Part shown: one piece after another, positions 1 through 8,261 of the stretch
How the letters are laid out: each line of letters starts with the position of its first letter
Position numbering within the stretch: position 1 is the first letter of the stretch
Origin: Oehlia diaphana
Taxonomy: Eukaryota; Glomeromycota; Glomeromycetes; Glomerales; Glomeraceae
Direction of reading: 5' to 3'
Assembly (NCBI GenBank): GCA_003833135.1
Contig: QZLH01000093.1
Location: 137,869-155,263 of the forward strand
DNA: 17,395 bases
Translations under genes and position numbers: made by a program
Notes under the pieces: model-generated
Seen by the model: only the letters and a program-made list of their open reading frames with translations
Told to the model about the DNA's origin: nothing
Database searches by the model: none

Positions 1-501
1 AAAAAAAAATTTTTTTTAATAATATCTAAAATATTTTTTTTTTTTTTTTTTTTTTTTGTAATTTATTACTAATCCAGATCATATTATAATAAAATATTTT
101 CAGAATTTCCAACTGATATTTTTAATTTTCCTAAACTTTCTACATTGATATTAGTACTAACAAAATAAGTAGTAATTCGATCATTATTTGACTTAAGTTC
201 AAACAACATTTATCAACATTCCTCAGCACTAATTTCAGTCAATTCGCAATTACTATCTTCTTTCTTAATTCCATTAAAAGTCATGGTCCCATTATTATAT
301 TTCGATAGATGGATTGTTGTATAAGAAAATAAAGAAAGCTACTCGACTTTTACGTGTATTAAAGAAGAATGAGACATCCATAATCTAATTACGTGATTTA
401 TTCCTTTTTTTTGTTAAGTTAATGAACGACTTTATTAAGTGACTTTGTAAACCTACAAAAATGACAATACAAGATTGACCATCTGCTGGCAAATGTGACA
501 T
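1..501 (-). pseudogene. Decayed MACPF-like gene fragment, cut by the window edge
   Basis: Read on the minus strand, positions about 300 down to 60 encode a broken relative of the N-terminal MACPF-like region of the locus at 8262. The stretch MTFNGIKKEDSNCELTEI (about 285-232) matches MTSNGIKRADKR...KNCILEI there, and TNINVESLGKLKI matches SDINIQYFIKLGI. The 12-base string ttagattatgga, encoding Leu-Asp-Tyr-Gly in the plus copy, recurs near 376-390. Stops and frame changes interrupt it (for example the TGA after SAEEC near 205). Further upstream, 501-385 is open for 38 codons from an ATG but does not align clearly to the plus copy, so inclusion of 400-501 is tentative. The family call rests on similarity to the plus copy. 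The rest of the gene lies outside the window. Confidence 0.6.
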
Positions 502-705
502 AAATTTAAAATCTAAAATGAAAAAAGAAAATAAACCTAAAAACACTCTCCAAATTCTTGTATCAAAATTCTATATATCAACTAATTCACATACACGAAA
601 GGACGAAAGGTATCGCAATCAATCATTTCCAATCATATTGAGTATTGTTTTAAATATAATATATTATTTTTAATTTAAAGTTAATTCTTTAAGTACTATT
701 TCGGC

Positions 706-773
706 AAACCCGTTATAGCCAATATTATCATTAATGTTATTTTCATGATAATTTTTTTTTTGAAAACGGGTTT
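706..773. repeat. Nested inverted repeat
   Basis: Outer arms aaacccgtt (706-714) and aacgggttt (765-773) are perfectly complementary. Inside them, attatcat (724-731) and atgataat (745-752) form a second perfect stem. This could fold as a two-tier hairpin in the upstream region of the minus-strand MACPF-like relic. No known element was recognised. Confidence 0.5.
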
Positions 774-894
774 CAATAGTAAATTTAAATTTATCTTGAC
801 GAACTATCATATTGATTCATAAGTTATCCGTGATTTAAACAGACTACGAGGCATTATAATTTTAGTTATACTTGATAATAACGTTGTAATCTGT

Positions 895-1049
895 AGGGTT
901 AGACATTCTGTGGGTTAGGGTTTTTTTTTTTTTCAAAAAAAAAAGTTCGCCTCCAAAATTGAGCGTCCGCTTGAGTTTGGCCAGCCAATCACCGATTTCA
1001 GGTCAGATGATTTGTCACACTTGCGCTTGATTGATTTATAATTTTCACA
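895..1049. promoter_or_regulatory. Probable divergent promoter region
   Basis: This segment lies between the minus-strand MACPF-like relic and the ATG of kinase K1 (1050). It contains two GGGTTAG strings (896-902, 912-918), the second reading TTAGGGTTT (telo-box-like). It then has a T13/A10 homopolymer pair (921-944), a CCAAT box (985-989, followed by C) and an AT-rich tgatttataatttt stretch just before the K1 start. The layout of CCAAT box, AT-rich box and start codon is promoter-like towards K1. The T/A tract lies on the MACPF-like side. Function is inferred from position and motifs. Confidence 0.45.
981..1019 (-). promoter_or_regulatory. CCAAT-bearing conserved element, copy 1
   Basis: The reverse complement of this 39-base block matches 8150-8188 at 31 of 39 positions. 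The two conserved blocks are tgtgacaaat-atctgac (first 18 bases, one mismatch) and tgattggctgg (exact, containing an inverted CCAAT). In both places the element is oriented the same way relative to a MACPF-like coding region, with a poly-T/poly-A tract between element and gene. It may be a shared promoter module or simply co-duplicated upstream DNA. Confidence 0.55.
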
Positions 1050-1942
1050 ATGACGAGTAATTCCAATAATTATACGGATTCAATGGGAATATATATGGTG
1101 TTGGAGGGTTTGGTAATGTTTACTGAGCTATGATAACTGGAAATGTTAAATACTGTTGTTGCATTAAAATCTTTGATAATATTATGAAGTCGTTAATGAG
1201 GTATTTATTGATATCCTACAGAACGCTGTTTTATTACATTTTAATTATTACCACTTCTTTAATAGTTAACTAAATGTATATTTATTTTTTTGTAGATAAA
1301 ATTAATGCATAGAATTAATTTTCACGAAAATATTATTCAATATTGTGGTATTACGATCCAAGTAAGCACAATTGTATTATGAAATTTTAATTTAAAAAAA
1401 ATGTAGGTTCAAATTACTCATTTATTCTTGAACGTGCCAGATAGTTATACATTGAAAAATTTCTTAAAAATAATTTCAATAAATTAGATTTTAATTTTAA
1501 TTCACAATTGCAATTCACGTATACATGATACATCAAAAAGATATTACTCATAATGATCTCGTAAAGTATTTTATTTATTTTACTTTTTTTTTAATTTAGT
1601 TCAGTATATTAACTTTTAATTAATATTTCTAGCATTCTAATAATATATTGGTCCATCAAATAATGTCTTATTAACAGTCTTTGGTCTTTCATTTGGAGTT
1701 GGAGTATCAAGTCCTGTCAAGGACGTGTTTTGGAGTTGTATCTTATATTGATTCGCGACGTTTTAAGAGCAATAAACGATAATAATAATTATATAGATAA
1801 TAAGAAATCAGATGTGTGTAGTGTTGATGGGAAATGTCATCTTGACGACAAACCATTTGAATCTTACGATAATATTCATGATGAAGTAGCATTAACATCA
1901 TTATTACTAATGTTAAATGGAATAGTGAAACTTCAATTTTGA
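1050..1942 (+). pseudogene. Decayed TKL-type protein kinase K1
   Basis: All main kinase segments occur in order but in shifting frames. They are the glycine loop GVGGFGNVY followed by TGA (about 1096-1129), NTVVALKS (about 1149), exon 2 KLMHRINFHENIIQYCGIT (1296-1361), ITHNDL (ending 1560), HSNNILVHQ (from 1633), VLLTVFGLS with DFG changed to VFG, YIDSRRFK, and DNKKSDVCSV (about 1796-1825). Introns fit GT-AG at 1201-1295, 1362-1406 and 1561-1632. They fall at the same protein positions as in the intact kinase at 16371, including the split after the catalytic-loop Asp-Leu. Stops, frameshifts, HND in place of HRD and loss of the DFG Asp show a non-functional kinase. The ATG at 1050 begins MTSNSNNY but soon leaves the kinase frame. 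The open stretch from 1730 is only its C-terminal piece. Confidence 0.8.
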
Positions 1943-2057
1943 TACACCAGTTGATTACATTATTAATATACAAGTATGAAATATTTTATTATTTTGTGAT
2001 TTGTTTGTTTTGCTTTTTATTTAAACATTAATTTTAAAAATTTTAAAAGATAATCAA

Positions 2058-2860
2058 AAGATGCGACAAGTATTTCTGAATTAAAACTAGTTAATTTGAA
2101 TACTTCAGAATTGATAGAAAAATGTGAGGGTGAAGCTTGTGATAAAGCGCATTGAGGCGAAACAAAAAATGCGTAACGTTGAAATTATTTAATTTAAAAG
2201 ATGATGCTATTATTAAAGAAATTCTACACGAGGTAAGTAACTAAGAGTATTTGTATTTTATTCGAAATTAAGAATAATTTGACATAAAATTCATTATAGA
2301 CAAAATTACATCGGGAAATTGACTATAGTAATGTGATGATAAAATTGGTCGGGATAATTAAGATAATTCAGGTAAATTATTTTTAAAAAAAGTTTGGAAA
2401 TATTACAATACACACAATTGTTTTAAATTTAATAAATATTTGTGAATTTTTTTTTTTCTAGACAAAGAATATTTATTTTATAACAGAGGGTACGCTTCGT
2501 AACTATCTAAAGGTGAATTTCCCTTCGTTAATTGGCTGGATAAATACGGATTAGCGCTTCAATTATCAAATATTTGCATGAAAGAGAAATGATATACATC
2601 AGTCAGTATACCAGTATACCTATACAACAGAATTCCGTAAGATTATCAGATTCTGGGTTAAAGTATAAACATATCGTCGAACTTTTTTAAATTCGATACA
2701 ATCTTTAATCTTGATAACTCGTGGATCAGTATAATGGAAAGTCGCTGGATGCACTTGAAGGAGGAAGGCAAATAGAAAAATTTGATTGAATAAGAAAAGC
2801 GATACTTATAGCTTTAGAGCGCTATTTGGGTTATCAATCATAATTGGTCAGAGGTAAATC
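2058..2860 (+). pseudogene. Decayed TKL-type protein kinase K2
   Basis: Segments in order are an N-lobe stretch GEACDKAH followed by TGA (about 2134-2157), VTLKLFNLKDDAIIKEILHE (2173-2232), intron 2233-2299, and TKLHREIDYSNVMIKLVGII (2300-2371). After intron 2372-2461 come TKNIYFITEGTLRNYLK (from 2462), NWLDKYGLALQLSN, HEREMIYI, IQQNSVRLSDSG and NKKSDTYSFRALFGL (from 2789). At least three frame changes are needed. The HRD catalytic loop is unrecognisable and DFG reads DSG (2649-2657). The first two introns match those of the intact kinase at 16371. It lies directly downstream of K1 on the same strand, so the two look like a decayed tandem pair. Confidence 0.8.
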
Positions 2861-2976
2861 GTATCACTAGTTAAAAATATTCGTGAGTGATGAATTTAAG
2901 TAATGAATTTATGTATATGATAGAATGGTTTAAATTTAAAGGATAAATTTAAGATGTATAAAAACAAATTTTATTA

Positions 2977-3008
2977 TTTTTTTTTTTAAAAAAAAAAAAA
3001 ATTTTTTT
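2977..3008. repeat. T11-A14-T7 homopolymer block
   Basis: Abutting runs of T, A and T form a self-complementary AT block between K2 and the minus-strand relics. Similar T/A blocks lie just upstream of the coding starts at 8262 and 16371. Here it could mark a lost promoter or simply be low-complexity DNA. The segment 2861-3147 otherwise shows no coding signal. Confidence 0.4.
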
Positions 3009-3147
3009 AAACAAAAAAATAAAAATAAAAATATAACAATAAAATTTCATTTATTTAAACTAGATAATTTTTAATTTGATTACCAAATTTCGAAATGGTT
3101 GGATTTAAAGAAATTTTTAGCATAGATAAACACATCACTTCAACAAC

Positions 3148-3775
3148 CTATTGCGACTCCTTCAGATAATTCCACACAGTTATTCTTCGAACATCAGCTT
3201 CTTTTTGTTGGGTTGGCCGTACAAATTCTATTATTGATTCGCGACCTTCATGTATTTTATAGTCACAACCCCTGAAACATTTCCATATATCAATAGTTAA
3301 TAATTTAACGTAAAAGATATATCTGCATGATAGTTAAATATTATCGATCTTGCAACAGAAGTGATGGATAACATTGTGCACTTTTACCTTTTTCAATTCG
3401 ACCCATTATAGCACAAGCCTCCTTAACAGGCAAATAGTATAGAAGAGGGAAGGGGACTTATGAATTTTCTCAATAATATCATTACCCATATCAGTGAAGA
3501 AACATATCGGCTTACGTTGAAATGGTTGATTTAAATCATCAATAAATGTTTATCACCAATTAAAACGAAAATTGATGAATATATCTGATGGTTATAAAGC
3601 TTCGTTAAATTCAATCCTATTATATTAGAATTAAAACTTAATAAATTTTGTGATTCACAGTCATTTAAAAAGTATACACTTTATATATAAACTTGCAACC
3701 AATATGCCATCTCCAATAAGTACGCTCGCTTCTAGATTCTATTTCATGCCCATTCAAAATAATCCATAATTCAGC
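3148..3775 (-). pseudogene. Unrecognised broken coding region downstream of K3
   Basis: On the minus strand a series of protein-like stretches runs in order through changing frames. They are ELWIILNGHEIESRSERTYW (3775 downwards), ESQNLLSFNSNIIGLNLTKL, QPFQRKPICFFTDMGNDIIE, VKEACAIMGRIEKGKSAQCY and, after a likely acceptor (tttcag, ending 3272), KIHEGRESIIEFVRPTQQKE up to a TAG at 3148. Amino-acid composition and continuity argue for a real former gene, with at least three frameshifts. I do not recognise the family. It begins just after the stop of kinase K3 on the same strand, so it could be a separate gene or a C-terminal extension of K3. Confidence 0.45.
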
Positions 3776-3788
3776 TTAAGATTTTGAA

Positions 3789-5090
3789 TTATTTGTGATA
3801 CCATTGGGTTAAAGTATCAATAATCTCTTCAATTGTTGGTCTTTTGCTCGGGATCATAATCACGGCACTCTATATAATTAAGAAAAATTAGATTATTTGT
3901 TTGGTACATCTTTTTATTCTTAATACATTAACTTTTTTTAGTTCATTGGTAGTGGTGCATTCTTTGGTACCAATTTATTATAAAAAGTCATTACTTTTAT
4001 AAAGATCAGAATATCCTTCAGGTGTCTCCTTTACTATTTCTTTCGCAATTCTCTCAGCCAAAGATAAATCATACTTTATATCAACAAAATAATATCTCAA
4101 TACTATAAATATCGCTTTTTTTCTGCCTTTCTGTATGCTTATTCTCTTCTGATGAATTTAAATGCCATGATTTTTCTCTTTTAATACCAATTACCTCCGG
4201 ATCAATATAAGGGATTGTGTCAAATTTATTTAATGAAATTTGACAGCATCCCTAATACCAAAGTCCGCCAGTTTATGAATTTTGATGGACAAGTACACTA
4301 TTTGAATGTAAATCATTATGTGCTATTCCATTCCATTTTCACGTAAACAGTTTATTGCGCTTAACAATTGAAGGGCTAATCCGTATTTGTTTTCCCAGTT
4401 TAATGAAAGAAATTCGTCTCCAAATAATTACGAAGTGTACCTCCTTCTGCATATTCCTTTACTAGTAAATATTCTTCGTCTAATAATTTCAAAATTATCT
4501 TCAGTTTTTAATGTTAAAAAATAAAAAAAAACATTATCCATCCGTAGAACACGTCAGAAACAAGATTGACTATTATATAATGCACGATCTTTAACTAAAC
4601 CGTGTTCCGTAGTAACTTCATAAATGAAAAAAAAAATTTATCTACCTGCATCGGCTTTAGATACTCCATAAAATTTTATCATCATATCGTTTAAGTTAAC
4701 TTTATGATGTAATTTTATCCAAAGATACAATAATTATTCTTAGTAAGGTACGCTTTGATTCACTTTTCTCTCTCCAGACACGTACCTCGTAGATAATTTC
4801 TTTAACATTGTCTAAATTAAACGACTTCAACACTAAGCATTCTCCGTTTGTTTCCAATTTGCTTTATACTCTTTACCAACTAATCCACCGCTAATCTCTT
4901 TTAAAATATTAAATTCATCATATTTATAATATTTTAAATTATACTTTTTAACACATTATTCTAGTGCATCAGTAGCATGTTGAGTAAAAGATAAGAAAAT
5001 CCTTTTTTTATTTTTTAGCGTGAAAGGAATAGATAATTATGTCGTATCACGAGAAGTCGCCATTGAACTTGCATTTCCGAAATTAAGCAT
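3789..5090 (-). pseudogene. Decayed TKL-type protein kinase K3
   Basis: Minus-strand order: ATG at 5090 (MLNFGNASSMATSRDTT), YNLKYYKYDEFNILKEISGG with a damaged glycine loop and KEYKANWK (about 4952-4850), then LVLKSFNLDNVKEIIYE before a GTACGT donor. Next come KLHHKVNLNDMMIKFYGV, YLLVKEYAEGGTLRNYLE, NWENKYGLALQLLSAIN, IAHNDLHSNSVLVHQ (HND at 4320-4312), ADFG (DFG at 4265-4257), TIPYIDPEVIG, QKKSDIYSIEILF and RPTIEEIIDTLTQWYHK with TAA at 3789. The usual LWEISSG-PPF part is missing, and several frameshifts and stops interrupt the copy. The intron after the catalytic-loop Asp-Leu, present in K1 and K4, is absent here. DFG is intact but the HRD Arg is Asn. Confidence 0.8.
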
Positions 5091-5455
5091 CTTTTTACAT
5101 ATTTATTTCTGCATAATTCTGCATGTTTCTGGCCAGAAAGCATTTTTTTAATTCAGGAAATGTTATTTACAGATGGTGGTCATTAATATCCGGCGTATAA
5201 AAAAATTTAATATATTAAAGATAAAAATTTAAGTTTTAAAAATATAACTATTATGTCTTTATCTACTAATTTAAATAAAAATTAATAATAAATTCTATTC
5301 TCATTTGCAACAATAACTGCTTGAATTCTGAGATATGCTATTGATTGATTTTTTATAATATTCTAGAAGAATATCTTTCTATACATCTTTGATGTAATTT
5401 TTCAAGTACTTTTATTATGAAAATTAATAAGATATGACAGGTATAATATCATATA
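5091..5455. other. AT-rich spacer without recognisable genes
   Basis: The upstream side of K3 up to the left end of the MITE holds only short AT-rich sequence. I saw no open frame of useful length, CCAAT element or repeat. Confidence 0.5.
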
Positions 5456-6004
5456 CACTACTTGGGCAAAAGTAGCGGACCCCCTAATAACTTCAAATTT
5501 TACATAATATTATTGCCTGAAACTCTAATATGTGATCACACAAATTCCAGTAAGCATATGTATTGAATTTTTCATTGTTAGCTTACAAGTTACTATATGG
5601 TTTATGAAAAAATTGCAAAAAAAGAAAATTGAACTAAAATTGCAATATTATTTCGCATTTACCTAAAATTGTACATAATAAAAATGGTTAAATTTTATAT
5701 CATTTAAAAGCTATTGCTTTAAAGAATTAGCATGTAAATTTTTATATCTTTATCTTTTCTAAAAAATTAGAAATCAAATATCAATTGTAATTTTCCATTT
5801 TTTAATTTAACCATTTTTTTAAAAAATATTTTTTAATTATTCAATTAATGACATTATATGAAAACCAGCAATATAAATTTTAAATATATGCTTTTGAAGT
5901 GTCCATGTCCATTTTATTACATATTAAAATTTTGAGTAATATTGTTATGTACGTTTTTGAGAAATAAATAAAATTTGAGGTCCGCAACTTTTGTCCAAGT
6001 AGTG
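5456..6004. mobile_element. Tc1/mariner-type MITE, 549 bp
   Basis: The ends are inverted repeats. The left end is cactacttgggcaaaagtag (5456 onwards) and the reverse complement of the right end is cactacttggacaaaagttg. About 25 of the first 28 bases match, including the shared gcggacc that follows. Weaker inverted similarity continues inwards (acataa...taatatgt motifs near 5500 and 5930). A TA dinucleotide flanks each side (5454-5455, 6005-6006), as expected for Tc1/mariner target duplication. An internal inverted pair, aatggttaaatt and aatttaaccatt, lies near 5685 and 5808. There is no transposase frame, so the element is non-autonomous. Superfamily is assigned from the TA duplication and the CAAAAGT-type terminus. 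Confidence 0.85.
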
Positions 6005-6278
6005 TAAGTTTTAATAGAATAATATTGTTTAAAATTATGTGGTATGCAAATGTAACTTTTTAAAGTTTATGCAAGTTTGCTTAGTTTAAAATTTAAAACA
6101 GAAAATTAAGGATATTGTGTTATCTAGTGATTGGAATTTCATAATTTTAGATTCATTACATTTGTCTCATTGAGAGGATTCGAATGATAATAATTTTGCA
6201 TTTATGGTATTGATATTTGACACGTAATTTCACTTTAAAATGTTTAGACGTTAAGTTTAGATGTTTTTAACCTTATAA

Positions 6279-6527
6279 ATTTTTTGTTGTGCAAATTGTA
6301 AAATTCATGGTTTATATCTCCAAAAAATTCTGAAATTATATAAAGCAATTGAATCGTGGAAGTTTATTAATTGGTTCACGGAAATCACGGGAATATTAGA
6401 TAAAGTATTTTACATAATAATTTACGGTCAATTTAATACTACCTACAAGGGAAATGACGAAGGTGAAGATTATTTATCAAACGCATTATCAGTCTATTCA
6501 TATGTTATTAATCTATTATTAACCTGA
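6279..6527 (+). other. Open 82-codon stretch, unrecognised
   Basis: A stop-free frame runs from after TAA 6276-6278 to TGA 6525-6527. It contains protein-like sequence such as ESWKFINWFTEITGILDKVF and KGNDEGEDYLSNALSVYSYV. It has no ATG, so it would have to be an internal exon or a relic. In such AT-rich DNA an open run of this length is noticeable but not proof. No family recognised. Confidence 0.3.
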
Positions 6528-7296
6528 AAATGTCATTTTAAAGAAACTGATTTTGCCGAAGCTTAAATATTAGATGTTTATTAAGTAATTTTTTATGTTT
6601 AATTTTTGGGATATACTGTATATTTGGCTAAAAAAAATCAAATAAATAACTAAATAAAAAATACATGATTTATTATTCTTTTAACTTTAAAACGCATGAA
6701 ATCAGTTTATCATTGAATTTAAATGACCAAGCATCAATAGTAATTTTACTTAAAATAACGATTTTGCTACGAGAAAATTTTGCTCTTGCAGTAGCATCAT
6801 CTTTGTCATCCTTTTTTAACGCGCATTTCTGATTTCGACCAAAGTGTTTTATACATTTTAATAACCAATCCATCTTTGATTTTGTTAAATTCGTTATATT
6901 CGTAATATTTTGTATGAATAATTGACATTTTTTATCGTATTTAATTCACATTTTTTGGTCTAATCATTCTTGAGTATTTTTTAAAGATCTAAAAATTATC
7001 CTTAAATAAAACAAACTTAATACTAAAATAAAGTTCATAACAGATGTTAATGTAATCAATTGTATGTATAAGTTTCTCTTTTTCAAGATAATCATGATGA
7101 CTATCATAAGATTTAAAATAGTTGTTGTCCGGCTAAAATTATACACTTTTGATTTCTTATTTGATATATAATGAATTTTGTCGTTTGTTTACCATTTGAA
7201 AAAGTTGTAGGACAATTTTTTTACAGAATTTGATACTTCGATTCTACGTGAAAGAACAAAGTCTGTTAATTTGGCTATTATATTGTAGAACTAATA
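6528..7296. other. Spacer with two weak open frames
   Basis: A 66-codon minus-strand frame (6873-6673, MDWLLKCIKHFGRNQKCALK at its start) has Lys/Asp-rich composition that could be coding, but no relative was recognised. A short plus-strand stretch after a possible acceptor near 7227 reads FDTSILRERTKSVNLAI and ends in a stop. Both may be relics of unknown genes. Nothing else was seen. Confidence 0.3.
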
Positions 7297-7514
7297 TGTC
7301 CAGCGTTGCCTATAGTAGCTCCCTTTATTAATACCACAATAAGTACCCGTCTCAATTCTTAAAAATCAGCGAAATTGTACCCGGGTACTTTTGAATTTTT
7401 AAACTGAGTAAATTGTTGAAGATCCAGAAATTTACGATGATATCTCAGCATCCTGGACATTTTATGGATATTTTTCGATGACAATTTCCAGGTACTTTAG
7501 GCAGTGCTGGACGG
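7297..7514. mobile_element. Probable second MITE, about 218 bp
   Basis: Inverted ends: gtccagcgttgcctatagta (from 7298) against the reverse complement of the right end, gtccagcactgcctaaagta (ending 7512), with 17 of 20 bases matching. TA dinucleotides lie just outside (7295-7296 and 7515-7516). The outermost one or two bases differ, so exact ends are uncertain. A perfect 12-base palindrome, gtacccgggtac, sits inside at 7377-7388. There is no coding capacity. The TA flanks suggest a Tc1/mariner-like origin, less certainly than for the 549-bp element. Confidence 0.55.
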
Positions 7515-7881
7515 TAGAAAGTTAACCTATAAAACACTGTGAAACTTAGAAAATTTTCAAAGAAAATAGAATACTTACTAGATCACAATTTTCGTTCAAT
7601 GTATTTTCGTTAACTTTTTTTAAATCCTTCAATCAATTTGAAATTCAATTTATTGTATATTAGTACTTTCTTACAATATTTAGATAGCTTTAAAGTAATA
7701 ATTTATAATAATTTTTTTTGGGGGGAAAAGGAATACCTTATTATTCATGTGATAAAACATAAAATAAAATAAATCGCACCGTTCGGTAAAGGCTAACGCC
7801 AAATATCTCCCACCATAACATAACCTTCAACATCCCATATGATGAAGTTATAGCACATTTCCTATAATAATATCTTACAAA

Positions 7882-8087
7882 TGGGTTCGTGATAACTTGG
7901 TATTATAAATGAAACTCATGAAATTGCCGCTTCCGTTAATGATACTGGTGGTGTTTACTTTGTAACTGCTTTTTCTGGCTTGTTTGCTCCTTATTGGCGT
8001 GATGATACTCGTGGTTGTATCGTTTGAACTTGGAACCACAAGTCTCGTATTGCTCATGCCAATCCCATTCTATTGCTATTTCTTCTT
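7882..8087 (+). pseudogene. Glycerol kinase relic (internal fragment)
   Basis: The frame reads WVRDNL (7882), changes phase by one base, then continues [20 protein letters not shown] and [18 protein letters not shown] before an in-frame TGA near 8022. A weaker match (KSRIAHA) follows. The [21 protein letters not shown] block is a hallmark of glycerol kinases (FGGY family), which phosphorylate glycerol to glycerol-3-phosphate. Only this late part of the roughly 500-residue enzyme is recognisable, and flanking DNA shows only doubtful traces. The frameshift, stops and missing remainder mark it as dead. It sits directly upstream of the promoter of the MACPF-like locus. Confidence 0.8.
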
Positions 8088-8149
8088 AATTAATATTCAT
8101 TGCCCGAAGACTACGCAATTATGATCACGGGACGTTCTTTTTGCATTTG

Positions 8150-8261
8150 TGTGACAAATTATCTGACTTGATGCTACTGATTGGCTGGTTTGAATAATAT
8201 GTGCGACATATAAACCTCTTTTCCATATTTTTTTTTTAAAAAAAAAATAATATTTTATACA
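8150..8261 (+). promoter_or_regulatory. Promoter of the MACPF-like locus with CCAAT element, copy 2
   Basis: This holds the second copy of the 39-base element (8150-8188; inverted CCAAT as attgg at 8180-8184). A TATA-like acatataaacc follows near 8207-8218, then a T10/A10 tract, then the ATG at 8262. The order upstream element, TATA-like box, T/A tract and start is a plausible fungal core promoter. The role is inferred. Confidence 0.5.

Noticed and set aside
895..920. Telomere-like GGGTTAG strings
   Set aside because: Only two separated copies, with ordinary gene relics on both sides. Too few for an internal telomere array; noted only as a telo-box-like promoter motif.
1743..1973. 76-codon minus-strand open frame
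   Set aside because: It is antisense to the recognisable kinase C-lobe piece of K1 and has no coding character of its own.
6964..7146. 60-codon minus-strand frame with hydrophobic stretches
   Set aside because: Ile/Leu/Phe/Met-rich translation is expected from AT-rich DNA. There was no motif, splice context or relative.
7875..8057. 60-codon minus-strand open frame
   Set aside because: Antisense shadow of the glycerol kinase relic, which has clear family motifs on the plus strand.
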